A DNA stretch of 64,000 nt from Nostoc piscinale CENA21 (GTDB lineage Bacteria; Cyanobacteriota; Cyanobacteriia; Cyanobacteriales; Nostocaceae): contig NZ_CP012036.1 in assembly GCF_001298445.1 (NCBI RefSeq), positions 6,201,525 to 6,265,524 on the forward strand. The letters run 5' to 3'. Shown here piece by piece: positions 18,752 to 29,023 of the stretch. The position numbers and the translations under genes were made by a program. The first letter of the stretch is position 1. Every line of letters begins with the position of its first letter. The notes under the pieces are model-generated. The model was given only the letters and a program-made list of their open reading frames with translations, did not search any database and was not told where the DNA came from.

Positions 18752-20191
18752 CTACTTAATAATTTCTTTTTGCTGTTGATAACGCTGCTTAAATTTCTGT
18801 TGCTGTTGTTTATGATCAACTATGGGTTCAGGGTAGCCTACAGCGCGACGCTCTAACGGTGTAATTTTACCAGTTACTAAATATTCAGTATCTATAGAAC
18901 GTAACTCTGGCAACCATTGGCGAATATATTCAGCATCGGGGTCAAATTTTTGTGATTGACTGGCTGGATTAAAAATCCGCACAGGTTTAGGGTCCATACC
19001 ACTAGAAGCACTCCATTGCCAACCACCATTATTTGCTGATAAATCACCGTCAATAAGCTTTTGCATAAAGTATTTTTCGCCTAATTGGGGATTAATTAGC
19101 AAGTCTTTGGTAAGGAAACTCGCAACAATCATTCTGCAACGGTTGTGCATCCAGCCGCTTTCATTTAATTGGCGCATAGCGGCATCTACTATGGGGTAGC
19201 CTGTTTTACCTCCGCACCAAGCTTGAAAGTGTGCATTGTTGGTTTCCCAAGGAAAGTTTTTAAAGGCATCACGGTAAGCACCTCTAGCTAATTCAGGGAA
19301 ATGATACATAGCGTGCTGATAAAATTCTCGCCACGCCAGTTCTTGTTGCCAAGTGCGGATACTAGCTGTTGTTTCTTCACTGCGGCTATTTTCTTGTGCT
19401 GCAATTGTGGCTTGCCAAACAGTGCGAATACCAATTACGCCAAATTTCAAAGCGGCGCTGAGTTGAGATGTGCCGTCTGTGGCGGGGAAGTTGCGCTGTT
19501 CTTGGTATTCGGTAATAGCTTTATAAGTAAATTCGGCTAATCTGTCTTGGGCGGCTGTTTCACCGGGTGGCAGAATTAAATCACCATCCCAGATAAATCC
19601 TAAATCTTTGGCGGTGGGTAATGAAATTGCACCTGCATTTTTAGCAATTTCTTGTTCGGCTGGTGTTAATCCTTCAGCAGTTTGTAGAGTTTCTGCTGGT
19701 GGTGCTTTGGGTTTACTACTCCAGTTTTTCCAAAAGGGCGTGTAAACAGTGTAAGGCGAATTGTTCCCTGTGCGAATTTCGGCGGGCGTGTGTAGGATTT
19801 GATCCCAATTTTCGTCGAGGAATTGAATGCCTTTTTCTTTAAGTGCGTCAATTATAGTGCGATCGCGTATTTGCGAGTATGGTTCTACATCCCAGTTCCA
19901 AAACACAGCTTTAGCATTCAAAGCTGCCGCTAAAGTTGGAATGGCTTGTCTAGGATCAGTATGGAGAATCAAAAGTTGGCTACCAATTTGGGCATATTGC
20001 TCCTGTAATGCCTGCAAGCAGCCAATCATATATTCTACCCTTACAGGCGCAACATCATCGCGTTCGAGAATATTGGGATCAAGACAAAATACACCCACTA
20101 CTTTAGGGCTTTGCTTTCTGGCCGCAGCTAGTCCAGTATTATCACCAATGCGTAAATCACGGCGATGCCAAAACAGAATTAACTCAGACAT
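18752..20191 (-). CDS. phr: Deoxyribodipyrimidine photolyase (CPD photolyase, class I)
   Basis: 479 residues starting at ATG 20191 (MSELILFWHRRDLR); an upstream in-frame Met at 20239 adds 16 residues unlike the family. The N-terminal alpha/beta domain holds the antenna chromophore. The C-terminal FAD domain shows WQELAWREFYQH, TGYPIVDAAMRQL, WMHNRCRM and NGGWQWSASSGMD, typical of class I CPD photolyases. It splits UV-induced cyclobutane pyrimidine dimers with blue light. It converges on desB. The antenna (8-HDF or MTHF) is not decided by the visible motifs. Confidence 0.93.
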   Translation of the reverse strand: MSELILFWHRRDLRIGDNTGLAAARKQSPKVVGVFCLDPNILERDDVAPVRVEYMIGCLQALQEQYAQIGSQLLILHTDPRQAIPTLAAALNAKAVFWNWDVEPYSQIRDRTIIDALKEKGIQFLDENWDQILHTPAEIRTGNNSPYTVYTPFWKNWSSKPKAPPAETLQTAEGLTPAEQEIAKNAGAISLPTAKDLGFIWDGDLILPPGETAAQDRLAEFTYKAITEYQEQRNFPATDGTSQLSAALKFGVIGIRTVWQATIAAQENSRSEETTASIRTWQQELAWREFYQHAMYHFPELARGAYRDAFKNFPWETNNAHFQAWCGGKTGYPIVDAAMRQLNESGWMHNRCRMIVASFLTKDLLINPQLGEKYFMQKLIDGDLSANNGGWQWSASSGMDPKPVRIFNPASQSQKFDPDAEYIRQWLPELRSIDTEYLVTGKITPLERRAVGYPEPIVDHKQQQQKFKQRYQQQKEIIK

Positions 20192-20450
20192 TCCATACCT
20201 ATTACAGTTCACTTGTACTATGCTAAATCCTAGCAGCAAGTAGCCATTATGAACATCTGAGCGGGGCTATGGGTTAAGGACTAGTATTTTTACTCAGCAC
20301 TCAGCGAGAAGTTGCGTTAGGAGAGAACTTGCGTGCGCGGGTTCCCCGCGTTGAGCAAACTTCGGTGACTTTCAACTCAGAATACCAAAACATAAAATTT
20401 CATACTACCCTGCGGGAAGCCACGCAAAGCGCGTCTACATAATTCATACC

Positions 20451-20783
20451 TTACACTTCTTCCGTTTCTTGAGGAGTAATTTCACACACTAGTTCGTAAA
20501 CTACTGTCTTTGGCGGTTCCGCAAATAAAGGCATCATCTGTTTCAAAATTTCTTGATAAATCTGACTGTGATTCGCTTCCATATCTTCTACACTTTCCCA
20601 AAAAATTATCGATATACCTCTGTCTGTTCCTGGTTCTTGTAACAAATACGCTCCTTTGAAACCTGTTGTATAGGTTAATACGGCTTCTTCATAAAGTTTT
20701 TTGGCAGCTTCAAATTTACCTGGCTTGAATTCACCTATGACAACATGAGTAAATTTATGTCTGAGAAAATCTTGAAAGTCCAT
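20451..20783 (-). CDS. Antibiotic biosynthesis monooxygenase (ABM)-like small protein
   Basis: 110 residues in a ferredoxin-like dimeric alpha/beta-barrel pattern (VVIGEFKPGKFEAAKKLYEEA, trimmed; GAYLLQEPGTDRGISIIFWES; an acidic C-terminus). It matches the general ABM/Dabb-like fold, whose members range from monooxygenases to simple stress proteins. No catalytic residue can be assigned. Isolated gene with a long AT-rich region upstream. Confidence 0.65.
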   Translation of the reverse strand: MDFQDFLRHKFTHVVIGEFKPGKFEAAKKLYEEAVLTYTTGFKGAYLLQEPGTDRGISIIFWESVEDMEANHSQIYQEILKQMMPLFAEPPKTVVYELVCEITPQETEEV

Positions 20784-21672
20784 AAAATTTTTACCTTATT
20801 TTCAGTTTTTTTACAGTTTGAGTTGTGATTTAGTTTACAACTTACTGTTGTTTGACTTTTTTATCTGAAGAACTAAAATATCACCATCGAATGCCATGAT
20901 GGTAAAAATAAGTAAAATTTAAACTTTACTTGATTTAACTTAAATTACTCAATCAAAATTTCAAGCTATGACCAGATAGCGCCAAAAATTGGGGCATTAT
21001 TTTCGACAATCTGGCTTTTGATATCACGTCCGGTCAATCAGTTATGATTCAGCATATCTGTGCAGAAAGATAAAACTCTTCCTTCCTCTGCCTCCTACGG
21101 TCTTGATGATAATTCTTTTACCAGACACGATATGAAGTGCCATTTTGGCAATTTAATTTTCAAAATCTATCAAAACGGCTTGATTTTTTTCTAATTAAGC
21201 AGTAAGTAAAAAAAAACTTATATTTTCTATAGATTTATTACATAATATGATGTGTAGCTTTTATAACTTAATTACTGACATTTTAAGAATAAAATTTTTT
21301 GAAACTCTTGCTATTGATAAGTTTAGTAATTTGCACTAGAGAATAAAAAGCTACATTTATAAGTTATCAAAGCATTTTTAAAACCAGAATTAATACGATT
21401 TATTTTTTGAATCAATAGATCATCTCATCAGCATTTGACAATAAAATGAGTTTGACTACCACCAAATTGGATAAAAAGTCTAGCACTGAAGATCCATTGA
21501 CTCTGTAATCTAAATTTAGACTGAATTTAAGAAAAAAAATGCCATTTTGCGGTTAAATTTGCACAATACTCTATTAAATTTTAATCAATGATACTTCACA
21601 CTGATTTGCTATAGATTACATTCTCTAACTTGCTTTCAGGTTAAGAACATACATTTAATAAACAAATTAACT
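20784..21672. other. Long AT-rich gene-free region
   Basis: 889 bp between divergent genes with very low GC. No frame with coding character, no clear terminator and no recognisable RNA. It must contain the promoters of the ABM-like gene and the hybrid kinase; a long kinase leader is possible. Confidence 0.5.
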
Positions 21673-24600
21673 ATGCGACTACAAGATCAGCTAATTAATT
21701 TGCCGACTTTAGATTATCTGATTAATCCTTCTCCTTTAATGATTAGTCCTGATAGTTATCTAGTCGATGCTATTATCTTGATGAGTCAGAAAAAAGCTCA
21801 GAATCATTCTCTGATTGACTTAAATAGATATTTACAGCCTGATATCTGGAATCAGCAAGAAAATAGTTGCATCTTAGTCGTAGAATGTGGATATTTATTA
21901 GGAATAATTACAGCAAAAGATGTAGTAAATATTATTGCATCGGGAGTTGATCTCACCCAAATCAAGGTGTCTGAGGTAATGGTGACAGCCTTGATTACTC
22001 TCAAAGAAAGTTATGCAACAGATATATTTACGGCTTGGTCTCTATTGCATCACTATCAAATTAGCTATCTGCCCATTGTAGATTCTCAAGGCCGATTAAA
22101 GGGAATTGTTAATGCTAGTGTTTTAATCCAAGCTTTTAACCGCAATACAATACTAGGTATCAAAACAGCTTTACAGCAACTACAAAATAATTACCGCCAA
22201 ATTAGTTGCATAAGTTGTTCTATTCACCATCGTCTCCAGCAAGGAATCAAATCTAAATCACAGACATTTACTTCGACGCATCAAGAATTTCAACAAACTC
22301 GAAAAAAACTTCAGATGGTAGAAGAAAAACTGCACCAAACTCAGAATGAGTTAGAAAAACTCGTGGCAGAAAACAAGCGGTTGCAGCAAAAAATCTCGGA
22401 GTACCAAAAAGCTGAAGTAGCTTGGCAAAATAGAGAGAAGCTGGATTACGAACAAAAAGAAGCAGCATTACAGGCAAGTGAAGCGAAATTTCAGTATTTT
22501 GCTGAAAATATCCAAGCTTTGATTTGGTGGAAAGACCCCCAAACCAGGCAATTTTTGTATATTAATCCAGCTTATGAAAAAATCTGGGGTCGTTCTCGCC
22601 AGAGTTTGCAAGAAAAGCCTCTATCGTGGATGGATGCGGTACATCCAGACGATCGCGATCGCGTTGATCAAATGATGACACAACATTTTGCTGGAGAAGC
22701 AACCGAAATTGAATATCGCATTCTACGTCCTGATGGCTTGATGCGTTGGGTTTGGGATCGCACTTTTACAATGCTGGATCAACAGGGAAATGTTTGTTAT
22801 TACGCTGGCATTGTGGAAGATATCACTGAACACAAGCATATAGAAGAATCATTGCGTGAGAGTGAAGCCAGACTCAGTGTAGCTTTAGAAGCGGCGCACA
22901 TGGGCATTTGGGAGTGGAAGATTCCGACGAATGAAACTCTTTGGTCTGCTAATATGGGGTCACTTTATGGTTTACCCAGTGGGACATTATGTCCGACAAC
23001 AACAGAGTTTTTGGAGTTACTGCATCCAGAAGATCGGCAAACTTTTACTCAAGCTGTGACTGCTACTCTTCAACAAGGTGTGAAATTTATCTTGGAATAT
23101 CGGACTGTTTGGCCTGATGGCAGTATTCACTGGTTGAATTCTACAGGTCAATTGTACTACGACGAAAACAACCAGCCCAGCCGACTAACTGGAACAACCA
23201 CAGATATCAGTGAGCGCAAACAGGCTGAACAGCAAATTCAAGAACAAGCCGCTTTGTTGGATGTTGTTACCAATGCCATTGTGGTGCGAGATTTGCAAAA
23301 TCAGATTCTTTTTTGGAATCAAGGTGCGGAACGTCTGTATGGTTGGCCACCACAAGAAGCAGTCAACCAAAACGCTAATGAACTTTTATTTAAAAAACCT
23401 TCAGCCAAAATTCCCATAGCAATAGAACAAGTAATGAATACGGGTACTTGGCAAGGTGAATTACATAAAGTTACTAAATCCGGCAAAGAAATTATTGTCG
23501 AAAGTCGCTGGACACTGATGCAAGACAGTGCAGGACAGCCCCAATCTATCTTGATTGTTGATACAGATATCACCCAAAGAAAACAATTAGAAGAACAGTT
23601 TTTTCGCACGCAAAGATTAGAAAGCCTGGGGACTCTAGCTGGTGGGATTGCCCATGACTTGAACAACATTTTGACCCCAATTTTGGCAGCATCTCAACTA
23701 TTACAATTGAAATTTCCCCAAGACACAGAGCGTTATCATCAATTAATGACAATCATTGAAAATAATGCCAAACGTGGCGCAGATTTGGTAAAACAAGTAT
23801 TATCTTTTGCGCGGGGATTTAAAGGCGATCGCACCATTATTTCCATTAAACACTTAATTTCGGAAATGCTGTTGATTGTCAAACAAACATTTCCCAAATC
23901 CATCGAATTTGCGATCGCTATTCCTGAAAATTTGTGGGCTGTTTCTGGAGATGTTACCCAGTTACATCAAGTGCTGATGAATTTGGTTGTCAATGCCCGT
24001 GATGCCCTGCCAGATGGCGGTAAAATCGAAATTTCTGCCGAAAACAGATTAATTGATCAAGCCTACGCCCAGATGAATCTGGATGCTCAAGCCGGAAATT
24101 ATATCGAGTTAACCATAGCTGATAATGGTATGGGAATGCCGCCAGAAGTACTAAATAGAATATTCGAGCCGTTTTTTACTACCAAAGAAATTGGTATAGG
24201 CACAGGTTTAGGTCTTTCGACAGTGCTAGGGATTATTAAAAGTCATGGTGGTTTTATTAATGTTTCTAGCAAAGTTGGCAAAGGAACTAAATTTCAACTG
24301 TTCTTACCAGCAGTCGAAGGCTGTCAAAGAACGAGAAGCGAGAATCCAGCAGTATCTTTAGGAAAAGGAGAATTAATTTTAGTGGTTGATGATGAAGCAA
24401 AAATTCTAGAGATTGCTACCATCGTCTTAGAAAACTACAATTATCAAGTTCTGACTGCGAGTAATGGTATTGAAGCGATCGCACTTTATGCCCAATACAA
24501 GCATCAAGTCAAAGCCGTACTGATGGATATGATTATGCCTGAAATGGACGGACTGACAGCCATTCGCACCCTGCAAAAAATGAATCCGCAAGTGAAAATC

Positions 24601-24738
24601 ATTGCTTGCAGTGGTTTTAATCCCCATGAAGGCTTGAGCGAAGTTGTCAATGCTAATGTTCAATTAGTTTTGCCGAAACCTTTTACAGCCCAAGACTTAT
24701 TGAACAGTTTACAGCATATCCTGAGAGACGAAAATTAG
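21673..24738 (+). CDS. CBS-PAS3 hybrid sensor histidine kinase with C-terminal receiver
   Basis: 1021 residues, no transmembrane helix, so cytoplasmic. Order: CBS pair (~10-160), coiled coil (~190-265), three PAS/PAC domains (~270-390, ~396-515, ~525-640), HisKA with phospho-His in GGIAHDLNNI (about 661), HATPase (N box NLVVNARDAL, DNGMGMP, GTGLGLS; ~755-880) and receiver (VVDDEAK, Asp in AVLMDMIMPEMDG about 952, KPF). CBS domains bind adenine nucleotides, so energy charge may be one input. The output partner is not encoded nearby. A CYTH protein gene follows after 41 bp and is likely cotranscribed. Confidence 0.93.
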   Translation: MRLQDQLINLPTLDYLINPSPLMISPDSYLVDAIILMSQKKAQNHSLIDLNRYLQPDIWNQQENSCILVVECGYLLGIITAKDVVNIIASGVDLTQIKVSEVMVTALITLKESYATDIFTAWSLLHHYQISYLPIVDSQGRLKGIVNASVLIQAFNRNTILGIKTALQQLQNNYRQISCISCSIHHRLQQGIKSKSQTFTSTHQEFQQTRKKLQMVEEKLHQTQNELEKLVAENKRLQQKISEYQKAEVAWQNREKLDYEQKEAALQASEAKFQYFAENIQALIWWKDPQTRQFLYINPAYEKIWGRSRQSLQEKPLSWMDAVHPDDRDRVDQMMTQHFAGEATEIEYRILRPDGLMRWVWDRTFTMLDQQGNVCYYAGIVEDITEHKHIEESLRESEARLSVALEAAHMGIWEWKIPTNETLWSANMGSLYGLPSGTLCPTTTEFLELLHPEDRQTFTQAVTATLQQGVKFILEYRTVWPDGSIHWLNSTGQLYYDENNQPSRLTGTTTDISERKQAEQQIQEQAALLDVVTNAIVVRDLQNQILFWNQGAERLYGWPPQEAVNQNANELLFKKPSAKIPIAIEQVMNTGTWQGELHKVTKSGKEIIVESRWTLMQDSAGQPQSILIVDTDITQRKQLEEQFFRTQRLESLGTLAGGIAHDLNNILTPILAASQLLQLKFPQDTERYHQLMTIIENNAKRGADLVKQVLSFARGFKGDRTIISIKHLISEMLLIVKQTFPKSIEFAIAIPENLWAVSGDVTQLHQVLMNLVVNARDALPDGGKIEISAENRLIDQAYAQMNLDAQAGNYIELTIADNGMGMPPEVLNRIFEPFFTTKEIGIGTGLGLSTVLGIIKSHGGFINVSSKVGKGTKFQLFLPAVEGCQRTRSENPAVSLGKGELILVVDDEAKILEIATIVLENYNYQVLTASNGIEAIALYAQYKHQVKAVLMDMIMPEMDGLTAIRTLQKMNPQVKIIACSGFNPHEGLSEVVNANVQLVLPKPFTAQDLLNSLQHILRDEN

Positions 24739-24779
24739 ATTTTTTAGATATTACCAGTACCCATTACTTAATTAATCAG

Positions 24780-25244
24780 ATGGCTAAAGAAATAGAACGG
24801 AAATTTTTAGTTAAGGGAGATGCTTGGAGAACACTAGGTAAAGGTAGTGTGTATCGACAAGGATATATTGCTACTAAAAACTCAGTTACAGTCAGAGTAA
24901 GGATTGCGAACAACCAGGGTTATTTGACAATTAAAAGTCCGAGTGTAAATTGTTCTCGGTCTGAATTTGAATACGAAATTCCTCTAGCAGACGCTCAGGA
25001 AATGTTAGATACATTATGCGATCGCCCGTTAATTGAAAAGGTGCGATACAAAGTAGAATTAAACGGGTTAATTTGGGAAATTGATGAATTTAATGGCGAT
25101 AATAAAGGATTAATCTTGGCTGAAGTTGAATTAACTGATGAACAACAACAAATTGAAATACCAGAATGGATTGGTGAAGAAGTTTCTACTGATGGGCGAT
25201 ACTTCAACAGTAATTTAGCTAAATTTCCCTTTTCAAAATGGTAA
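24780..25244 (+). CDS. CYTH domain protein (triphosphatase family)
   Basis: 154 residues, the single-domain bacterial CYTH size. The family signature ExExK appears at the N-terminus as EIERKF, followed by alternating charged strands (VRVRIANNQGYLTIK, FEYEIP, EKVRYKVE, AEVELTDE) that line the tunnel. Such proteins hydrolyse inorganic tripolyphosphate or bind triphosphates, with Mg2+. It sits 41 bp behind the CBS-PAS kinase, an unusual pairing worth noting since CBS domains also sense nucleotides. Confidence 0.9.
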   Translation: MAKEIERKFLVKGDAWRTLGKGSVYRQGYIATKNSVTVRVRIANNQGYLTIKSPSVNCSRSEFEYEIPLADAQEMLDTLCDRPLIEKVRYKVELNGLIWEIDEFNGDNKGLILAEVELTDEQQQIEIPEWIGEEVSTDGRYFNSNLAKFPFSKW

Positions 25245-25284
25245 TGCAAAATCATTCAGTGAATTGCAACTACCCAAAAAAGCT

Positions 25285-25386
25285 TTAGTGCTGGCGATAT
25301 ATTTTTGTATTCCTACTGCATTCAATTATTTGCTGAGTCTCTTTCGTACCAAAGTCTTTAAAATTTCTAGTCAAAAGCACTTTCAT
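25285..25386 (-). pseudogene. Possible remnant of a PIN-domain toxin gene
   Basis: A 33-codon frame with KVLLTRNFKDFG resembles the end of VapC/PIN-domain proteins, which often finish with (L)(V)TRNxKDF. Nothing upstream in any frame restores the domain. Very short, so it may be chance. The rest of the 307-bp gap 25245-25551 holds two HIP1 sites (about 25463 and 25496) and no other feature. Confidence 0.2.
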
Positions 25387-25551
25387 CTAATTTGAAGATG
25401 TTTTAGTATGATCAAGAATAAAATGTAAAATTAAGTTATCTGTTGAATCAGGAAATAGCTGTGGCGATCGCACTCAAACTATTTGGTAAATTTAGGCGAT
25501 CGCACTTAAAACAAGTAACAGGGTACAAACATTGTATTGGTTTATATAGAA

Positions 25552-26322
25552 CTATTGACCATTGACCATTGACCATTGACCATTAGTCACTTCTGCTTCT
25601 TGATGATTTAAGCTTTGCAGCGCCTTAGCTAACTCATCTGTCATACGTTTTGCATTTTGCTTAACTAAACCGTTAGTATATTCTGCAACATTAATTGGGT
25701 TGCCGATGTTAATATGCACATCCGTTCCCCAGTTAGGATAGGGTTCACTGTAATTGATACTCATGGGAACAATTTTGACTCCTAGCCCTGGGTGATTCAT
25801 TTCGGCAGTCAAAGACAAGCGGGCAATTCCTGGTTTTAAAGTATGAACTTTACCATCGCGGAAAATGCCACCTTCGGGAAAGATGACCAAAGTTTTTCGC
25901 TGTTCTAGTAAAGAAACTCCATGTCGTAAGGTGGAAATTGTCGGATGTTGTGGATCTACAGGGAACCCACCTAAACGACGTACAAACCAGCCTTGTACAC
26001 CTTGGCATTCAGTGATAGTCACCATAAAGCGCAAATCTGCGCCAGTAATCAGAGACGTAGCGTAAGGAACAATTAACGCATCCCAACGCGATCGGTGGGT
26101 GGGAGCTAAGATAATCGGGCCTGTTGTGGGAACATTGTGTTGTCCGGTGATGGTAATTCTGCCAAAGAACAAAGGTAACAGCAGATGTCGTCCCAAATGA
26201 TACGCTATCGGCCCTAACAAAGGAGAAACCTGTGAGGTAGTATCAGCCACCTGATGATTTAATGATTTCTGTGATGTTGGCTTTAGCTGTTGCGTATCTT
26301 GGGAGAAGTCAAGTTTTATCAT
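25552..26322 (-). CDS. 1-acyl-sn-glycerol-3-phosphate acyltransferase (PlsC family)
   Basis: 256 residues. Acyltransferase blocks: HRSRWDA (HX4D, about residue 76), then RRLGGFPVD and FPEGGIFRDGK, LKPGIARL. It transfers an acyl chain to lysophosphatidate or a related lipid at the membrane. The C-terminal tail (VTNGQWSMVNGQ) is encoded by a heptamer repeat that has run into the gene. No operon partner. Confidence 0.88.
   Translation of the reverse strand: MIKLDFSQDTQQLKPTSQKSLNHQVADTTSQVSPLLGPIAYHLGRHLLLPLFFGRITITGQHNVPTTGPIILAPTHRSRWDALIVPYATSLITGADLRFMVTITECQGVQGWFVRRLGGFPVDPQHPTISTLRHGVSLLEQRKTLVIFPEGGIFRDGKVHTLKPGIARLSLTAEMNHPGLGVKIVPMSINYSEPYPNWGTDVHINIGNPINVAEYTNGLVKQNAKRMTDELAKALQSLNHQEAEVTNGQWSMVNGQ
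25554..25581. repeat. Heptamer tandem repeat (attgacc)x4 at the end of the acyltransferase gene
   Basis: Four exact ATTGACC copies plus a degenerate fifth (ATTAGTC). They encode the last ~9 residues and overlap the stop codon of the acyltransferase. Confidence 0.9.
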
Positions 26323-26401
26323 ATCGGTAGCTGCGAATTGCCCAGAGGTTTATTAAGTAGTGATTAATTAAACCGTAAATTCTCTTTTATAGATTGTGTG
26401 G

Positions 26402-26917
26402 TTATGATTGGACAGTTTTCTTGCTGTCTGTAGTTTTTTGTTGAAGTCTGCGAGTGGCAAACCAAGCTTGTAAATGTTGACGACAAGCTGATTCTAGAAT
26501 ACCTCCCAGGACTTGCAGACGATGATTAGAAGCAGCACTATCGGGAATATTCAGCACAGTCCGAATTGCGCCAGTTTTAGTATCGTCCACTCCATATACA
26601 AGCGTCCCCAACCGTGATTGTACGATCGCACCTGCACACATCGGACAAGGTTCTAAAGTTACGTATAATGTACATTCATACAGTCGCCAGCTATGTAAAA
26701 TTTGCGATGCTGCTTTAATCGCTACAATTTCCGCGTGGGCTGTTGGGTCTTTGTCTCGTTCTTTGCGATTTTCACCTTCAGCAATCAAATTTCCTCTACC
26801 ATCGACGATGACAGCGCCGACTGGAATTTCACCCGCCTCTCCTGCGGCTTGGGCGATTTCTAAAGCCCGACTCATCCATTGACGATGTGTCCAATATTCT
26901 GGATATTCGATAGACAT
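26402..26917 (-). CDS. tadA: tRNA-specific adenosine-34 deaminase TadA
   Basis: 171 residues. Zinc and catalytic motif HAEIVAI (about residue 61) and PCPMCAGAI (about 93-101) are both intact. TadA deaminates A34 to inosine in tRNA-Arg(ACG), an essential step for reading CGN codons. Length is normal with a short basic C-terminal extension. Convergence or operon links are not evident. Confidence 0.93.
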   Translation of the reverse strand: MSIEYPEYWTHRQWMSRALEIAQAAGEAGEIPVGAVIVDGRGNLIAEGENRKERDKDPTAHAEIVAIKAASQILHSWRLYECTLYVTLEPCPMCAGAIVQSRLGTLVYGVDDTKTGAIRTVLNIPDSAASNHRLQVLGGILESACRQHLQAWFATRRLQQKTTDSKKTVQS

Positions 26918-27153
26918 ATCAAATCTAGTTTGATGGTTTAATGAATGCGGCCGCTTTTTGTTGGTTAAGACTTACTAATTTTAGGCTATTTTTCAAAATC
27001 ACTCTTGATGGGGTGCTTAGGCGTAGCACGCCGCATTAATCGCGCTAAATAACTTTTTCACAGTCAACCTTGTATACGCTTTGCGTCTGTGCGCGAAACA
27101 AAATTCATCATCAAGCGATAGGCTAAGACATAGCAATATACAACAGTGTCAAA

Positions 27154-28953
27154 ATGCAAATCTTTGCTAAACCCAAACAGGTTGTATTTACTGTCTTTTC
27201 CCTTGGCGTTATCTGTTACAGCCAAGTTGCAGCAGCCACTACCACTTTACCGCTACGCAGCAAAAAGGGGATGGTAGTATCTGCACATCCCCTGGCTAGT
27301 GAGGCGGGACTTTTGATGTTACGTCAGGGAGGGAATGCGGTAGATGCAGCCGTCGCCACAACTTTTGCCATATCTGTAGTTGAACCTTTTTCGGCGGGAA
27401 TTGGTGGCGGGGGGTTTTTGCTGCTGCATTCTGAGAAAACTGGCGAGATGAAAGCTTTGGATTTTCGTGAACGCGCACCCATCAAAGCTACCAGAAATAT
27501 GTATTTGGATGAACAAGGAAAGGTGCGTCCGAATGCAAGTGTGAATGGTTATTTGGCGGTGGCGACACCAGGAACGGTGGCGGGGATGTATGAGGTGCAT
27601 CGCCGTTATGGTAAGTTGCCGTGGAAGGAAGTTGTCAAACCTGCGATCGCTCTGGCGAAAAATGGCTTTATCCTAAGTAAACAACTAACTTGGCGTTCCA
27701 TTCAAACTTACGAAAATCGCAAACCAGTAATTCTCCAGAATTCCGCCGCTAGACGCATATTTACCCGCAACGGCGAATTTTATCAGCCTGGAGAAAGATT
27801 AGTGCAACGGGACTTAGCACACACCTTAGAAACTATTGCCGACGATCCCCAAAGTTTTTATACTGGCAAGATTGCCCGTGCGATCGCCTCAGATATGGCA
27901 AAAAATAGTGGTTTAATTAATTTAGACGACCTCAAGGCATACAAACCAATCTGGCGAACTCCTCTTTGCGGTAGTTTTCGCCAAGCTAAAGTTTGTTCTA
28001 TGCCACCACCATCATCAGGCGGCGTTCATCTATTGCAGATTTTAAACATTATCGGTGACGATGATTTAAAAGCTTGGGGATGGCACCATCCTAACAGTTT
28101 ACATTTAATGGCGGAAGCGATGAAGATAGCCTACGCCGATCGCTCGCAATATTTAGGTGATCCTGATTTTGTCAAAGTACCTGTACAAGCCCTGATTAAC
28201 CCAGCTTACGCTCAACAGCGTCGTCAACAAATCAATATGGATGTGGCGAAACCTGCATCAGAAATCAAACCAGTAGCACCAGAAATCCTCAAACGTTTTG
28301 GCCCTGTTAGCAATCAAATTGTCCCTCTACCCAACAAATTATTGAGATTGCAAACCACACGCTACGAATCTTCAGAAACCAGCCATCTTTGCGTTGTGGA
28401 TGAACAACGCAACGCTGTGAGTTTGACTTTTACAATTAATCTTGGTTTTGGCGCTGGTGTAGTCACCCCAGGTACAGGAATTTTACTCAATAACGAGATG
28501 GATGATTTTGCGATTGCGCCAGGAGTACCTAACGCCTTTGGTTTAATTGGCAACTCAGCAAATGCGATCGCACCCCGAAAAACACCATTGTCGAGTATGA
28601 CTCCAACAATAGTCACAGAAAATAATCACCTCCGAATGGCAGTGGGGGCCCCTGGTGGCAGCACAATCATCACTCAGGTGTTACAAGTAATTCTCAATGT
28701 GCTGGCATACAATATGGACGTTGGTGCAGCTGTCTCCGTCCCACGCATACATGATCAGTGGCTTCCTGATGAGTTGCGGGTCGAACCTTGGGGTTTGGAT
28801 GCTTTAACTCTGCAAGACTTACGCCGCCGTGGACACAATATCAAGGAAGAAAAAACTCCTTGGGGTAATGTTAACGCGATCGCCACTCAAGCAGATGGCA
28901 GCCTAGAAGCAGCCGCCGATCCTCGCGGTGAAGGTTCGCCTAGAGGCTGGTAG
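27154..28953 (+). CDS. ggt: Gamma-glutamyltransferase (glutathione hydrolase precursor)
   Basis: 599 residues with a signal peptide (residues 1-28, ending QVAAA), so periplasmic. The Ntn-hydrolase nucleophile is Thr at about residue 409 in ETSHLCVVD, where autocleavage would release the small subunit. Other motifs: GGNAVDAAVA, GIGGGGFLL, LDFRERAP, PPPSSGG and GAPGGSTI. It cleaves glutathione and transfers gamma-glutamyl groups. Full-length, stand-alone gene. Confidence 0.95.
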   Translation: MQIFAKPKQVVFTVFSLGVICYSQVAAATTTLPLRSKKGMVVSAHPLASEAGLLMLRQGGNAVDAAVATTFAISVVEPFSAGIGGGGFLLLHSEKTGEMKALDFRERAPIKATRNMYLDEQGKVRPNASVNGYLAVATPGTVAGMYEVHRRYGKLPWKEVVKPAIALAKNGFILSKQLTWRSIQTYENRKPVILQNSAARRIFTRNGEFYQPGERLVQRDLAHTLETIADDPQSFYTGKIARAIASDMAKNSGLINLDDLKAYKPIWRTPLCGSFRQAKVCSMPPPSSGGVHLLQILNIIGDDDLKAWGWHHPNSLHLMAEAMKIAYADRSQYLGDPDFVKVPVQALINPAYAQQRRQQINMDVAKPASEIKPVAPEILKRFGPVSNQIVPLPNKLLRLQTTRYESSETSHLCVVDEQRNAVSLTFTINLGFGAGVVTPGTGILLNNEMDDFAIAPGVPNAFGLIGNSANAIAPRKTPLSSMTPTIVTENNHLRMAVGAPGGSTIITQVLQVILNVLAYNMDVGAAVSVPRIHDQWLPDELRVEPWGLDALTLQDLRRRGHNIKEEKTPWGNVNAIATQADGSLEAAADPRGEGSPRGW

Positions 28954-29023
28954 ACAGTCATTACAAAATAACGCAACACTGCCGTTTTTCGAGATAGTTA
29001 AAATTCTGAAACACTAACTGCAA

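Noticed and set aside
19301..20243. Plus-strand frames in the photolyase region
   Set aside because: Shadows of the well-supported photolyase on the minus strand.
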